From: Rhodospirillaceae bacterium
Lineage (GTDB): Bacteria; Pseudomonadota; Alphaproteobacteria; GCA-2731375
Direction: 5' to 3'
NCBI GenBank assembly: GCA_018660265.1
Contig: JABJKS010000001.1
Span: 27,290 to 91,289, forward strand
DNA length: 64,000 bases
Both the position numbers and the translations under genes were made by a program. A model generated the notes under the pieces. That model saw only the letters and a list, made by a program, of their open reading frames with translations. It did not search any database and was not told the DNA's origin. Below, in pieces: positions 7,692-16,746 of this stretch; position 1 is the first letter of the stretch, and each line of letters begins with the position of its first letter.

Positions 7692-10600
7692 ATGGCGGCA
7701 GAACAGGATATTCTTGGAAGTGTTTTGGACCACATTGGCCAGGGCGTTTCGATGTTTGACGCATCGCAATGCCTCGTCACCTGGAATCAGAAATTTGAAG
7801 ACATCATGGAGTACCCCCCCGGAACCGTGAGGGTCGGTGCGTCGATGTTGGAATTAACGCTGTTCAACGCCAACAGGGGTGACTACGGGGAGGGCGATCC
7901 CGAGAGGCTTGCCCATGATCGTACAGAGTTTTTCTTTGGTTCAACCTCATCTGAAGGCGAATATATCCAAAAGGGTGATAAAAGCTACCGCGTAATGTTT
8001 CAGCGGTTAGCTGAGGGCGGATTAATATTGTCCCTAACAGACATCACCGATCTTATGAAAACGCAGGCCAATTTAGACGAGCACAGGAGACACCTGGAAG
8101 AGGTTGTCGCGCAACGAACAGATGAATTAGAGCAAAATAGGCACCGTTTCCGCGATTTCACGGAAACCGCATCGGATTGGTTCTGGGAGATGGATGCCGA
8201 TCTGCGTTTTATCTATCTGTCGGATTCGTTTGATGAAAACTTTGGCCGGGCGACCGAGGTATCCTTGGGTCGAACTAAACAGGATATCTATGCCGCGATC
8301 ATCGAGTCAGGCACGGTTGAGGAGCAGAGGGAATGGCACCGGCACTTCGCTGACCTTGAGGCCCGGCGGCCATTCAAAAATTTCGTGCAGCGTTGGATTA
8401 CGCCGGCTGGCGAAACGCGGTTCTTTGCCAATAACGGCAAGCCATTTTTTGACGAAAATGGCGACTTCGCTGGTTATCGGGGGACCGGATCGAACATCAC
8501 CGAGCGCAAACAAGCGGAAAATTCACTCATAGCAAGTGAGGCAATGCTTCGCTTGGTTATCGACAACCTGCCTGTTTTGATCACCTATGTCGATACGGAT
8601 CAACGCTTCCGCCTGATCAACCGGACCTGCGCCGAGTGGTATGGTCGGGCGCAAGCCGAAATTGTCGGTAAGCGAGTGGCAGAGATTCACGGCGACCGCT
8701 ACCCACTATTTGCGCCGCGCATCAAAAGAGTGTTGTCCGGTGAAAGCCTCACTTTCGAAGATGAAGTCGTCTACCCAAACGGGAAGACACGCAATATCCG
8801 ATCCATCCATGTGCCCGATTTTGACCCGGAGGGTGCGGTTCGGGGTTATTTCTCCCTGACCGAGGATGTAACCGAACGCAAGCGGGCGGACGTGGCACTG
8901 ATGGAAAGCGAGCAGCGTTTCCGCGATTTCGCGGAAACAGCGTCGGATTGGTTCTGGGAGATGGATGCCGATCTGCGTTTCAGTTCTGCGTCGGAATCGT
9001 TCTCTGTAAACATTGGCCGAGAGTTCGAGGGGTCGCTGGGCCAAACTAAACATGATGTCTATGCCAAGATCATCGAGTCAGGCACGGTTGAGGAGCAGAC
9101 GGACTGGCGTCGGCATTTCGCCGACCTTGAGGCCCGGCGGCCATTCAAAAATTTCATACAACGCTGGATTACGCCGGCTGGCGAAATCCGGTTTATTCTT
9201 AATAATGGCAAGCCCCATTTTGACAGAGATGGAAATTTCACTGGTTATCGGGGAACCGCATCGAACATCACCGAGCGCGTTCTGGCCGAACAAGCCCTGC
9301 GTGACAGTGAAGGCCGATACCGGGCGCTGATCGAGAATGATGCGATCGGATTGATTGTGTACGATGATCAATATCGTCCGGTGTTCGTCAGTCCCCTGGC
9401 AGCGCATATCTTTGGCTATGATACGCCGGATGAAATTATGGCCATGCCGGCGCTGTCGCCGCTGTTGGCGGAAGGCGAAGTAGAGAGAATAGCGGAGATT
9501 CGCCGAAGACGCTACGCCGGTGACGGTCCAGAGGAAAAAATCGATTTTCAGGGCATGCGAAAGGATGGCGCGGCCATTTGGATATCGCAGCGATCCAGTC
9601 TCGTCAATTGGGACGGTGCCGAGGTGGTTATGTCCGCCCTTGTCGATATCACCGAACAACGCGCGCTGGAGGAACGTCTGCGGCAATCCGGGAAGATGGA
9701 GGCCGTGGGACAGCTAACGGGGGGCATCGCGCACGAATTCAACAATTTGCTACAGGTCGTCGCCGGCAACATCGGACTACTGGAAGAGGGTGTTCCGACC
9801 GGCCCGGAGACCAGCCGGCAATTTGGGGCGATCAACAGGAACGTAAGGCGCGGGGCCGAACTGACCAGCCGTTTGCTGTCGTTCGCACGCCGACAGCCAC
9901 TGGCGCCCAAGGCGGTGGAGATCGCCATAGTGTTGGCGGAGATGAAGGCCATGCTGGGGCAGACCCTGGGCGAGACGATAGCGGTAAAGGTCGAACCGGC
10001 CAGTGATGTCTGGCCGGCGGAAGCCGACCCTGGCCAGTTGGAAAATGCCCTGCTCAATCTTGCCATCAATGCCCGCGACGCCATGCCGGGCGGCGGCGTC
10101 ATTACGCTCTCGGCCAACAATATCCGGCTCGACGAGCAGGCGGCTGCGCACGAGGAGGTATTGCCCAGAGATTACGTCGTGCTCAACGTGGCCGATACCG
10201 GCAGCGGCATGACGGAAGAGGCCATTAGCCATGCCTTCGAGCCATTCTTTACCACCAAGGATGTCGGCAAGGGCACGGGGCTTGGCCTGAGTATGGTTTA
10301 TGGTTTCGCCCAGCAATCGGGCGGCTTCGCCGAGATTGAGAGCGAGATTGGGGTCGGTACGACAATGCGCTTGTACCTGCCTCGGCTGGCCGGTGCCGAA
10401 AACGACAAGGCGATCACTCAGGATCACCCAAGCAAGAGCGCATCGGCGGCTAGCGGTACCATACTTCTGGTCGAGGATGATACCGATGTCCGGGAATTGT
10501 TGGCCGCGCAACTGAGGAGACAGGGCTACCGGGTGATAGAAGCCGAAGACGGGGCGGCAGCCTTGGCCGTTCTGGAGAGTGAGCCTCGGATCGATCTGCT

Positions 10601-10814
10601 GTTTACCGATGTGGTGATGCCTGGCGGTTTAAGCGGCCTTGAGTTGGCGCGTCAGGTTTTGCTGGTTCGACCCAATCTCAAGGTCCTTTACACCACCGGG
10701 TACAGTGAAGATATTGTCGTTGAAATGGGACAGATGTTGGATGGTACCGTCGTACTGCGCAAGCCCTACGACAATGCCAAACTGGCCGCCACGATTGCAC
10801 AGATATTGGGCTGA
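7692..10814 (+). CDS. Multi-PAS hybrid sensor histidine kinase/response regulator
   Basis: 1040-residue soluble hybrid kinase with no membrane segment, so it probably senses a cytoplasmic ligand or redox signal. Order: PAS_7-like domain (about 5-115), a short coiled coil (about 118-150), PAS 2 (about 150-275), PAS 3 (about 280-400), PAS 4 (about 407-533), PAS 5 (about 537-660). HisKA follows with the phospho-accepting His681 (GGIAHEFNN), then HATPase_c with N box, DTGSGM and [12 protein letters not shown] receiver domain follows (VEDDTDV, phospho-acceptor Asp973 in TDVVMPGG, and the conserved Lys in LRKPY). PAS 2 and PAS 4 are almost identical at the DNA level (8145-8507 and 8916-9278), a recent in-frame internal duplication. 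No output gene is adjacent, so phosphotransfer to a separate regulator is likely. Confidence 0.93.
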   Translation: MAAEQDILGSVLDHIGQGVSMFDASQCLVTWNQKFEDIMEYPPGTVRVGASMLELTLFNANRGDYGEGDPERLAHDRTEFFFGSTSSEGEYIQKGDKSYRVMFQRLAEGGLILSLTDITDLMKTQANLDEHRRHLEEVVAQRTDELEQNRHRFRDFTETASDWFWEMDADLRFIYLSDSFDENFGRATEVSLGRTKQDIYAAIIESGTVEEQREWHRHFADLEARRPFKNFVQRWITPAGETRFFANNGKPFFDENGDFAGYRGTGSNITERKQAENSLIASEAMLRLVIDNLPVLITYVDTDQRFRLINRTCAEWYGRAQAEIVGKRVAEIHGDRYPLFAPRIKRVLSGESLTFEDEVVYPNGKTRNIRSIHVPDFDPEGAVRGYFSLTEDVTERKRADVALMESEQRFRDFAETASDWFWEMDADLRFSSASESFSVNIGREFEGSLGQTKHDVYAKIIESGTVEEQTDWRRHFADLEARRPFKNFIQRWITPAGEIRFILNNGKPHFDRDGNFTGYRGTASNITERVLAEQALRDSEGRYRALIENDAIGLIVYDDQYRPVFVSPLAAHIFGYDTPDEIMAMPALSPLLAEGEVERIAEIRRRRYAGDGPEEKIDFQGMRKDGAAIWISQRSSLVNWDGAEVVMSALVDITEQRALEERLRQSGKMEAVGQLTGGIAHEFNNLLQVVAGNIGLLEEGVPTGPETSRQFGAINRNVRRGAELTSRLLSFARRQPLAPKAVEIAIVLAEMKAMLGQTLGETIAVKVEPASDVWPAEADPGQLENALLNLAINARDAMPGGGVITLSANNIRLDEQAAAHEEVLPRDYVVLNVADTGSGMTEEAISHAFEPFFTTKDVGKGTGLGLSMVYGFAQQSGGFAEIESEIGVGTTMRLYLPRLAGAENDKAITQDHPSKSASAASGTILLVEDDTDVRELLAAQLRRQGYRVIEAEDGAAALAVLESEPRIDLLFTDVVMPGGLSGLELARQVLLVRPNLKVLYTTGYSEDIVVEMGQMLDGTVVLRKPYDNAKLAATIAQILG
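8145..8507 (+). repeat. Internal PAS-domain duplication, copy 1
   Basis: This 363 bp segment aligns without gaps to 8916-9278 at an offset of 771 bp (257 codons), with long identical runs such as GATTGGTTCTGGGAGATGGA. Most differences are scattered substitutions, strongest in the predicted ligand-facing strand around 8207-8240. Confidence 0.85.
8916..9278 (+). repeat. Internal PAS-domain duplication, copy 2
   Basis: Partner of 8145-8507. It encodes the fourth PAS domain of the hybrid kinase and keeps the reading frame. Confidence 0.85.
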
Positions 10815-10837
10815 ACCATTGGGCTCGCCAGGATTTC

Positions 10838-10934
10838 GGTGGCTCAAAAATGCGCCCTTTAACGCGGCATTGATGGGTGCGAATATGGCACCGGTCTTCA
10901 TGATTGCCAACTGGGCCAGCATGAACTCAATGCG
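10838..10934 (-). pseudogene. Fragment of an acyl-CoA ligase gene
   Basis: 97 bp aligning without gaps to 12268-12364, inside the neighbouring ligase gene, with about seven mismatches counted by eye. On the minus strand it encodes the motif AIMKTGAIFAPINAALKGAF, parallel to AIMKTGAIFVPINTELKGAF in the intact gene. It begins 3 bp beyond the ligase stop and reaches almost to the kinase stop at 10814 with weaker, gapped similarity. It is a leftover of a second ligase copy or of a partial tandem duplication. Confidence 0.75.
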
Positions 10935-10936
10935 CG

Positions 10937-12568
10937 CTACACCCGCCGGGCAATTTTATAGCCGACAGAGTCTCTATCCCAAGTACGGTTCGTAACGCCG
11001 GCCTGGCGCAGGGGCTCTTTTTGGATCTTGCCCGTGGCGGTTTTGCCGATTTCGCCGACCGCTTCAATAAAGCGCGGTACGGCAAAGCGGGGGATTTGTT
11101 CAACGCAATAGTCCAACAGGGCAATGTTGTCGATTTCGGCCCCGCCGTCGGTGACGATGTAGGCCTTAACCTCATCCTCGCCGCCCGCGTCCTCTACCTT
11201 GATGCCCACGACGGCGCTTTCCAAAACAGCCGGGTGGTCGTTAAGGACCTGTTCAATTTCAAAGCTGGAAATATTTTCGCCCCGGCGGCGGATCCGATCC
11301 TTGATCCTATCGGCATAGAACAAACGGTTCTTGGTATCGAAATAGCCCGCGTCGCCCGTGTGGAACCACAAATTCCGCCATGCCTCCACCGTGCGTTCGG
11401 GCATGCGGTAATAACCTTGATTGAAACAGAACGGCACCTTGGGGCGGATGACGATTTCGCCGATGTCTCCCTGTGGCAGGGGCGCATCAGTTGTGGCGTT
11501 GACCACGCGCACCTCAAAATACTCGTCCACAATATGCCCCGCCATGCCCGGCAACAATGGGTCATCTTCGTTGGTGTAGCTGGGAATGTTGACTTCCGTC
11601 ATGCCATAGACCTGGAGGAATTTAAGGCCGAAGCGCGCCTCCATCGCATCCCCCCATTCAGCCGCGATGGGCACCGCGACAACCAGGCGCAGCTTATGAT
11701 CCCGATCATGTTCGGTCTCGGGCGTGCGAAAGATAAACTCGGGCATGACGCCCAAGGCGTTCGAGACGGTGGCACCGCTTTTGCGCACATCTTCAAGCCA
11801 GGTTGCCGGTGAAAACCGCTCGATGCAATAGACCCTGGCCCCCGCGATCATCGCACTGAAAACCTGCATCCACAGGCCCATGGCATGAAACAGAGGCATG
11901 CACACGTATTGGCAGTCGTCCTCGCCGATTTTCATGTTGATGGCCATGTTGCGGCCAAACAGATAGCAATGGGCATGGGGCAGCAGCACCCCTTTGGACG
12001 GGCCCGTGGTGCCGGATGTGTACATGATGCAGGCAATATCTTCGGGCTTTGGCGTGCACAGAGAATGATCACCATCGCCTTCATCTGCCATGAGCTCTTC
12101 AAACGTCATGGCAGGTGCGACCGAAAGAACATCCGGGCGTTGGGCTGGAACATCTCCGGCAACATAGATCGTGTGGATCAGGTTCCCGTTCCCACCCTCC
12201 GCCGCATCAAAAGCATCGGCCAGGTCCGCATCCAAAAACAGCACCTTGGGCTCTGCATTGCGGATTTGGTGGCTCAAAAATGCACCCTTTAATTCGGTAT
12301 TGATGGGTACGAATATGGCACCGGTCTTCATGATTGCCAGCAGGGCCAGCATGAACTCAATGCGGTTCTTCACCATGACCATGACCCGGTCTTCGGGTTC
12401 TATGCCCAGACTGATCAGATTGCGCGCCAGACGCTCGCTGTCCGATTGGTAGGAAGCAAAGGTTAGTGTGGTGCCGTGCTCAAACGACATGAACTCCCTC
12501 TCTCCGTGACGCTCTGCCTGTCGACGCACCAATTCCACCAGTGACCAGTTTGCGATGTCTTGATCCAT
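10937..12568 (-). CDS. AMP-dependent acyl-CoA synthetase (CaiC/FadD-like)
   Basis: 543-residue adenylate-forming CoA ligase that activates a carboxylic acid to its acyl-CoA through an acyl-AMP. Motifs: P-loop MYTSGTTGPSKGV (about 191-203), YGMTEVN (A5, near 330), WFHTGD (A7), the hinge DRIKDRIRRRGENIS (A8), and the catalytic lysine in TATGKIQKEPLR (A10). The pattern is closest to crotonobetaine/carnitine-CoA ligase-like members, but the true acid cannot be told. It is transcribed alone on the minus strand between two sensor kinases; the 3' end abuts a duplicated fragment of itself. The start at 12568 (MDQDIANWS) is preceded by GGGGGATGCAAAG. Confidence 0.9.
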   Translation of the reverse strand: MDQDIANWSLVELVRRQAERHGEREFMSFEHGTTLTFASYQSDSERLARNLISLGIEPEDRVMVMVKNRIEFMLALLAIMKTGAIFVPINTELKGAFLSHQIRNAEPKVLFLDADLADAFDAAEGGNGNLIHTIYVAGDVPAQRPDVLSVAPAMTFEELMADEGDGDHSLCTPKPEDIACIMYTSGTTGPSKGVLLPHAHCYLFGRNMAINMKIGEDDCQYVCMPLFHAMGLWMQVFSAMIAGARVYCIERFSPATWLEDVRKSGATVSNALGVMPEFIFRTPETEHDRDHKLRLVVAVPIAAEWGDAMEARFGLKFLQVYGMTEVNIPSYTNEDDPLLPGMAGHIVDEYFEVRVVNATTDAPLPQGDIGEIVIRPKVPFCFNQGYYRMPERTVEAWRNLWFHTGDAGYFDTKNRLFYADRIKDRIRRRGENISSFEIEQVLNDHPAVLESAVVGIKVEDAGGEDEVKAYIVTDGGAEIDNIALLDYCVEQIPRFAVPRFIEAVGEIGKTATGKIQKEPLRQAGVTNRTWDRDSVGYKIARRV

Positions 12569-12712
12569 CTTTGCATCCCCCTACGGTTTATTATCACGGG
12601 TCATAATGCCTCAGCGGCGTGGATTTATATTTAGCCGTTTCTGCGGCGGCCCTTGTTTCGATCATAATCACAGCTGAAAGCCGGTACGAGCAAGGATGAT
12701 GATAAGAGCGCT

Positions 12713-15700
12713 TTAGCCATCAAGGGTCTTGCGCAACATTCTACCCAGATCCTCCATGGAAAACGGTTTCGGCAATAATTCCGCGCCGGCGTCCATATTG
12801 GTTTGGTGTTCCAACGCACCTTTGGCGTATCCCGACATATAGAGGATTTTCAAAGACCCTCCGTCGCTTGTGGCCGCCTTCGCCAGCTCGAAACCCGACA
12901 TGCCGCCGGGTAATACTATATCAGTCAGCAAAAGATCTAGACGGGGTAATTTCGGCAAAAGCTGCAGTGCATCCTGAGCATGCTGGGCGATATAGACCGT
13001 ATAGCCCAGGTCACGTAGCATGCTTTCGATCAATTGTCGCAAGCTGGGATCATCTTCGACCGCCAGGATGGTTTCTCCCGGCTTGGCGCGGGCCAGCGTT
13101 AGGGGCGCGACCGCGCGGGGTGTCGCCGTCACTGCTTGGGATCGCGGCAGATAAAGGTGTATGGTCGTACCGTGGCCTGGTTCGCTGTACACGACTACGT
13201 GGCCTCCCGATTGTTTGACGAAGCCAAATACCATGCTGAGGCCCAACCCGGTGCCTTCGCCAACCTCTTTGGTGGTGAAGAAAGGGTCGAAAATTTGCTC
13301 CTGGATTTCCGGCGTCATACCTATGCCGATATCGCTAACCGAGACCACCACAAATTCGCCCGCTGTCAGTTCCCTCTTGTCGGCCAGGTCGCCTTCGTCG
13401 ACAATTTTATTCCCGGCCTCAATGGTCAACCGGCCGCCGTTAGGCATGGCGTCGCGGGCGTTGACGGCAAGGTTTAGTATGGCCTGTTCCAATTCTCCAG
13501 GATCGATCCGGGAGAGCCAAAGAGCAGCTGAATATTGAATGCGGAGATCAATGGTTTCGCCAAGGCTGCGCCGCAACATATCATCCATGCCGTCCAACAG
13601 CCCGCCAACATCAATATCCTGGACATCCAGGGTTTGCTTGCGGGCGAAGGCCAACAGACGGTGCGTCAATGCCGCACCCCGATTTGTCGCCGCAATTGCA
13701 AGATTGATATATTGTTCCAGATTCTGACCGCTGGTCAAATTCGTGGATAACAGGCCAAGACTACCCAAAATGACTGCCAGCACATTGTTGAAATCATGCG
13801 CGATTCCGCCAGTTAGCTGACCGATCGCTTCCATCTTTTGCGTCTGGCGCAACTGTAATTCCAGGGCGTGCCGTTCCGTGACGTCGATACCCAGACCGAA
13901 ATACCCAGCGACCTCGCCGCCGAAACCATGATGCGGTACATAGCTAAATGCCATCTCCCGGGTCTCACCATCAGGAAAATCAATAACAGGTTCGAATTCC
14001 TGGACTTCGCCGGACAGCGCAGCTTGTATACGGGGAAGTAATCGTTGGTATGTTTCTTCGTCGAATATTTCCCGGACATTGGAGCCGAGAATTTCTTCAG
14101 TCGACCTTGCCAAAAATTTTTCCGCCAGGGTGTTCACGAAACGGTAAATCATATGGGCATCGACATAGAAGATCGCCACCGGCAAGGCGTCCGTGATCAG
14201 ACGCAATTGCTGTTCGCTGTCACGCAGTGCCTCCTCGATCTTCTTGCGGGCGGAGATGTCGCTGCCAATGGTAATGATCGAACCATCGGGCAGTTTCTGT
14301 TCACGCAGACGAAGCGTGATACCGTCCGCCCGGGTTAGCTCAAAGGCCTCACCGGGATGGCGATGCTTTTCCATGCGTTCCGCGAACCAGGCTTCCTCGC
14401 GCCCAACCGCATCAGCGGGGGAATAGTGATGGAGAAGCGCCCTTATGCGATCTTCAAAGCTCTTGCCCTGTTGCAGGACATCTAACATCACGCTGTCCAT
14501 ATCTCGTAAGGCCTGATTGGCGTAGACGAGTTTATCATCGGCATCGTAGATAGAGACGGTCTCGGCCACGCCGTCAATGGCGGTCGCCAGTCGTCGTTGG
14601 GTTTCCTCGGCTCGCCTGTTTTGGGTAATGTCGATGATGCTGACGGGAACACTATGGAAGCCATTTTCTGTCTCGGGGATTGGAAATGAGACAATGACAT
14701 GAATGACCCTGCCATCAAGGGTTCGCATCTCTGCTTCTGAACGGAAAATTCTTTTTCTGTCCCAGATCGCACAAGCAGCATCAATGAAGATTTTAGTCTC
14801 TATGTCCCCGAACCTGTTGTTGGACCAGTTCAGGAATTCTTCTTCGGTTTCCGCACCAAACAATTCCAGGGTCGCCTGATTGACCTGAACAGCCTTGACC
14901 ATGTCTGCTAATTCCCGGGCCACGCTGTTCGAGCTCTCCAGATGCTCTCGAAGGTCATGCACGCCATCCTGTCGCAGCCTGTTCAGCTCTCGATACACTG
15001 CCGAGAGATCCTCGTTCCATATGGAGACTTCGGCATTGTCGAACAGGCGACGAAATTTTCCCTCGCTCGCCTGCAGGGCGGCGTATGGCGTCCGCAAATT
15101 TGAAATGACGACCGCCTGGAAAATCATCCAGAAAGAAAAAATCTTAAAGAGGTGCCCCGCCAGATTAGAAAGTCCAAAGACACTGACGTAAAAAGTAAAG
15201 GCAATTTCCGCGCACATGGTCAGGACGATGGATGCGGCGATGAGGAATTTTTCGTCTCTCGAGATGCCATGCTCCCGTCGGAACAAGGCGACCAGCGCCA
15301 ACGCCAGGATTAGATCGATCAGGTATTCACTGTAGATCTTGAAATCCGTCAGGCCCTTGCCGGGGACGAAACCGGTCGGGAAATATCCCGATAAGATCAA
15401 ACCCGTCAGTCCAACGGCTATGAAACCGAAAAGGGCCGTAAGACGATAGCCGTTCTGCCGTCTGGTCGCAGCGAACGGGGCGGCCAACAACAAAAGGGCT
15501 TCCCCGTAGCGGGCACTGAGCCAAAATTGCACGGCTGAATTACCGTTGCCCTCCATGAAGACATTCATGCCTGTATAGACAAGGGTATGCACCAGATCGA
15601 GGCCACCGATCCAAAAATAGCCACAGGCCAGGAAGAGCAGGAAATTGTTTCGCGATAAAATATGTGTAGATAAGGCGAAGGTAAACAGCGTGAAAGAAAT

Positions 15701-15880
15701 CACGATGGAGAAGAGTTCCGCGAGGGTATGGAAGGCCAGAAAGCTGAACTGAGCGACAATAATGAGGAAGACGGCCATGCCGATAGGCGGGACCCACAGC
15801 CACGCATTTAGCAACGGATTGGGTCTTTCCATTTCGATATCTAAATCCCCCCCCCCAAGGTGTTCAAGTGCCATCGTCAT
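12713..15880 (-). CDS. Membrane-bound MASE3/PAS hybrid sensor histidine kinase
   Basis: 1055 residues. The N-terminal domain (about 25-275) has seven to eight hydrophobic helices with the LDLVHTLVYTGM and FKIYSEYLID features of MASE3 sensor domains. Then come a PAS-like region (about 280-425), a PAS_7-like domain (about 430-545) and a PAS domain (about 555-675). HisKA has His695 in GGIAHDFNN, followed by HATPase_c ([27 protein letters not shown]) and a receiver domain with phospho-acceptor Asp987 (LTDIVLPGG). It resembles the kinase at 7692 in its C-terminal half but differs in sensing parts. A run of ten G residues in the coding strand falls just after codon 8. The alternative start at Met17 (EMERPN) would place this run in the leader. 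Confidence 0.93.
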   Translation of the reverse strand: MTMALEHLGGGDLDIEMERPNPLLNAWLWVPPIGMAVFLIIVAQFSFLAFHTLAELFSIVISFTLFTFALSTHILSRNNFLLFLACGYFWIGGLDLVHTLVYTGMNVFMEGNGNSAVQFWLSARYGEALLLLAAPFAATRRQNGYRLTALFGFIAVGLTGLILSGYFPTGFVPGKGLTDFKIYSEYLIDLILALALVALFRREHGISRDEKFLIAASIVLTMCAEIAFTFYVSVFGLSNLAGHLFKIFSFWMIFQAVVISNLRTPYAALQASEGKFRRLFDNAEVSIWNEDLSAVYRELNRLRQDGVHDLREHLESSNSVARELADMVKAVQVNQATLELFGAETEEEFLNWSNNRFGDIETKIFIDAACAIWDRKRIFRSEAEMRTLDGRVIHVIVSFPIPETENGFHSVPVSIIDITQNRRAEETQRRLATAIDGVAETVSIYDADDKLVYANQALRDMDSVMLDVLQQGKSFEDRIRALLHHYSPADAVGREEAWFAERMEKHRHPGEAFELTRADGITLRLREQKLPDGSIITIGSDISARKKIEEALRDSEQQLRLITDALPVAIFYVDAHMIYRFVNTLAEKFLARSTEEILGSNVREIFDEETYQRLLPRIQAALSGEVQEFEPVIDFPDGETREMAFSYVPHHGFGGEVAGYFGLGIDVTERHALELQLRQTQKMEAIGQLTGGIAHDFNNVLAVILGSLGLLSTNLTSGQNLEQYINLAIAATNRGAALTHRLLAFARKQTLDVQDIDVGGLLDGMDDMLRRSLGETIDLRIQYSAALWLSRIDPGELEQAILNLAVNARDAMPNGGRLTIEAGNKIVDEGDLADKRELTAGEFVVVSVSDIGIGMTPEIQEQIFDPFFTTKEVGEGTGLGLSMVFGFVKQSGGHVVVYSEPGHGTTIHLYLPRSQAVTATPRAVAPLTLARAKPGETILAVEDDPSLRQLIESMLRDLGYTVYIAQHAQDALQLLPKLPRLDLLLTDIVLPGGMSGFELAKAATSDGGSLKILYMSGYAKGALEHQTNMDAGAELLPKPFSMEDLGRMLRKTLDG
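15847..15856. repeat. Ten-base C/G homopolymer at the 5' end of the MASE3 kinase gene
   Basis: Ten consecutive C on the plus strand (G on the coding strand) encode Gly-Gly-Gly about ten codons into the kinase reading frame. Tracts of this length are prone to slipped-strand mispairing; gain or loss of one base would shift the frame of the upstream start. Confidence 0.9.
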
Positions 15881-16108
15881 AAGTCTATACTTCGCAGGAT
15901 CAACGACTTTATATGATTCAAATTGTATTAGTCACACAATATACTTCAGTTGCAATCAATGATGCGTGATCTTTGGTAGCGGTTGTACGCACCACAATAG
16001 GGTTTCATTGTTTTAGAGATACCCGGAGCTGGTTTCGATTACGACCCTTGCGGTATTGGTCTGTGCTTGCAGTTGCTCACTTGCCCTATCTAGCGCTACC
16101 TTAGGTTC

Positions 16109-16729
16109 ATGAGTATCGAATTATATTTGTCCTTCTGCCTGGCCACCTTGGTGTTGATCCTGATGCCGGGACCCATTGTCACCCTTGTGGTGGCGCAATC
16201 CCTGCGGCATGGCACCGCCACCGGGCTGGCAACTGTCGCGGGATCAACCATAGGCAACATGGTCCTAGTCGCCGCCGGTGCCTTTGGTCTCTCAACCATG
16301 CTAACCTTATTGTCGGACGTCTTTGATTTGGTGCGCTGGCTTGGTGCGGCTTATTTGATCTGGCTTGGGGTACGGGAATTGCGCAACAGAGGCGTGGGGC
16401 TGTCAGATGCGGATGCAGGTGAACGTAGTCCGAATTCCAAAGTCTTTTGGCAAGGCATCGTGGTCGCGGTTACGAACCCGAAAACGATTTTGTTCTACGT
16501 GGCTTTTTTCCCACAATTTATCGATCCCGCAGCGCCCCTTGGATCGCAACTCGCCCTCATGTGCGTCAGCTTTCTGGTTATCGGCACGGTCTTTGACAGC
16601 GCCTATGCCCTCTTGGCGGGACGTTTGCGGGGCGTGTTGCAAAGTGGGCGCGGGGCCCGCATTCGCAGCCGTATTACCGGCTGTCTGTTGATTGGTACGG
16701 GGATCGGTCTGGTCCTGGCGCGCAGTTGA
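16109..16729 (+). CDS. LysE/RhtB family amino-acid exporter
   Basis: 206-residue inner-membrane protein with about six hydrophobic helices. It opens with the family pattern FCLATLVLILMPGPIVTLVVAQSLRHGTATGLATVAGSTIGN, where the PGP motif and GxxxGxxxxxG track are typical of LysE/RhtB exporters. The second signature TNPKTILFYVAFFPQFIDP also matches. Substrates in the family are amino acids such as lysine, threonine or homoserine lactone; which one applies cannot be told. An ATG with AGG 3 bases upstream starts the gene. It lies 17 bp ahead of the GMC oxidoreductase on the same strand, so they may be co-transcribed. The 15881-16108 gap has no other visible gene. Confidence 0.9.
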   Translation: MSIELYLSFCLATLVLILMPGPIVTLVVAQSLRHGTATGLATVAGSTIGNMVLVAAGAFGLSTMLTLLSDVFDLVRWLGAAYLIWLGVRELRNRGVGLSDADAGERSPNSKVFWQGIVVAVTNPKTILFYVAFFPQFIDPAAPLGSQLALMCVSFLVIGTVFDSAYALLAGRLRGVLQSGRGARIRSRITGCLLIGTGIGLVLARS

Positions 16730-16746
16730 TAAAGGAAGTTGGATAG

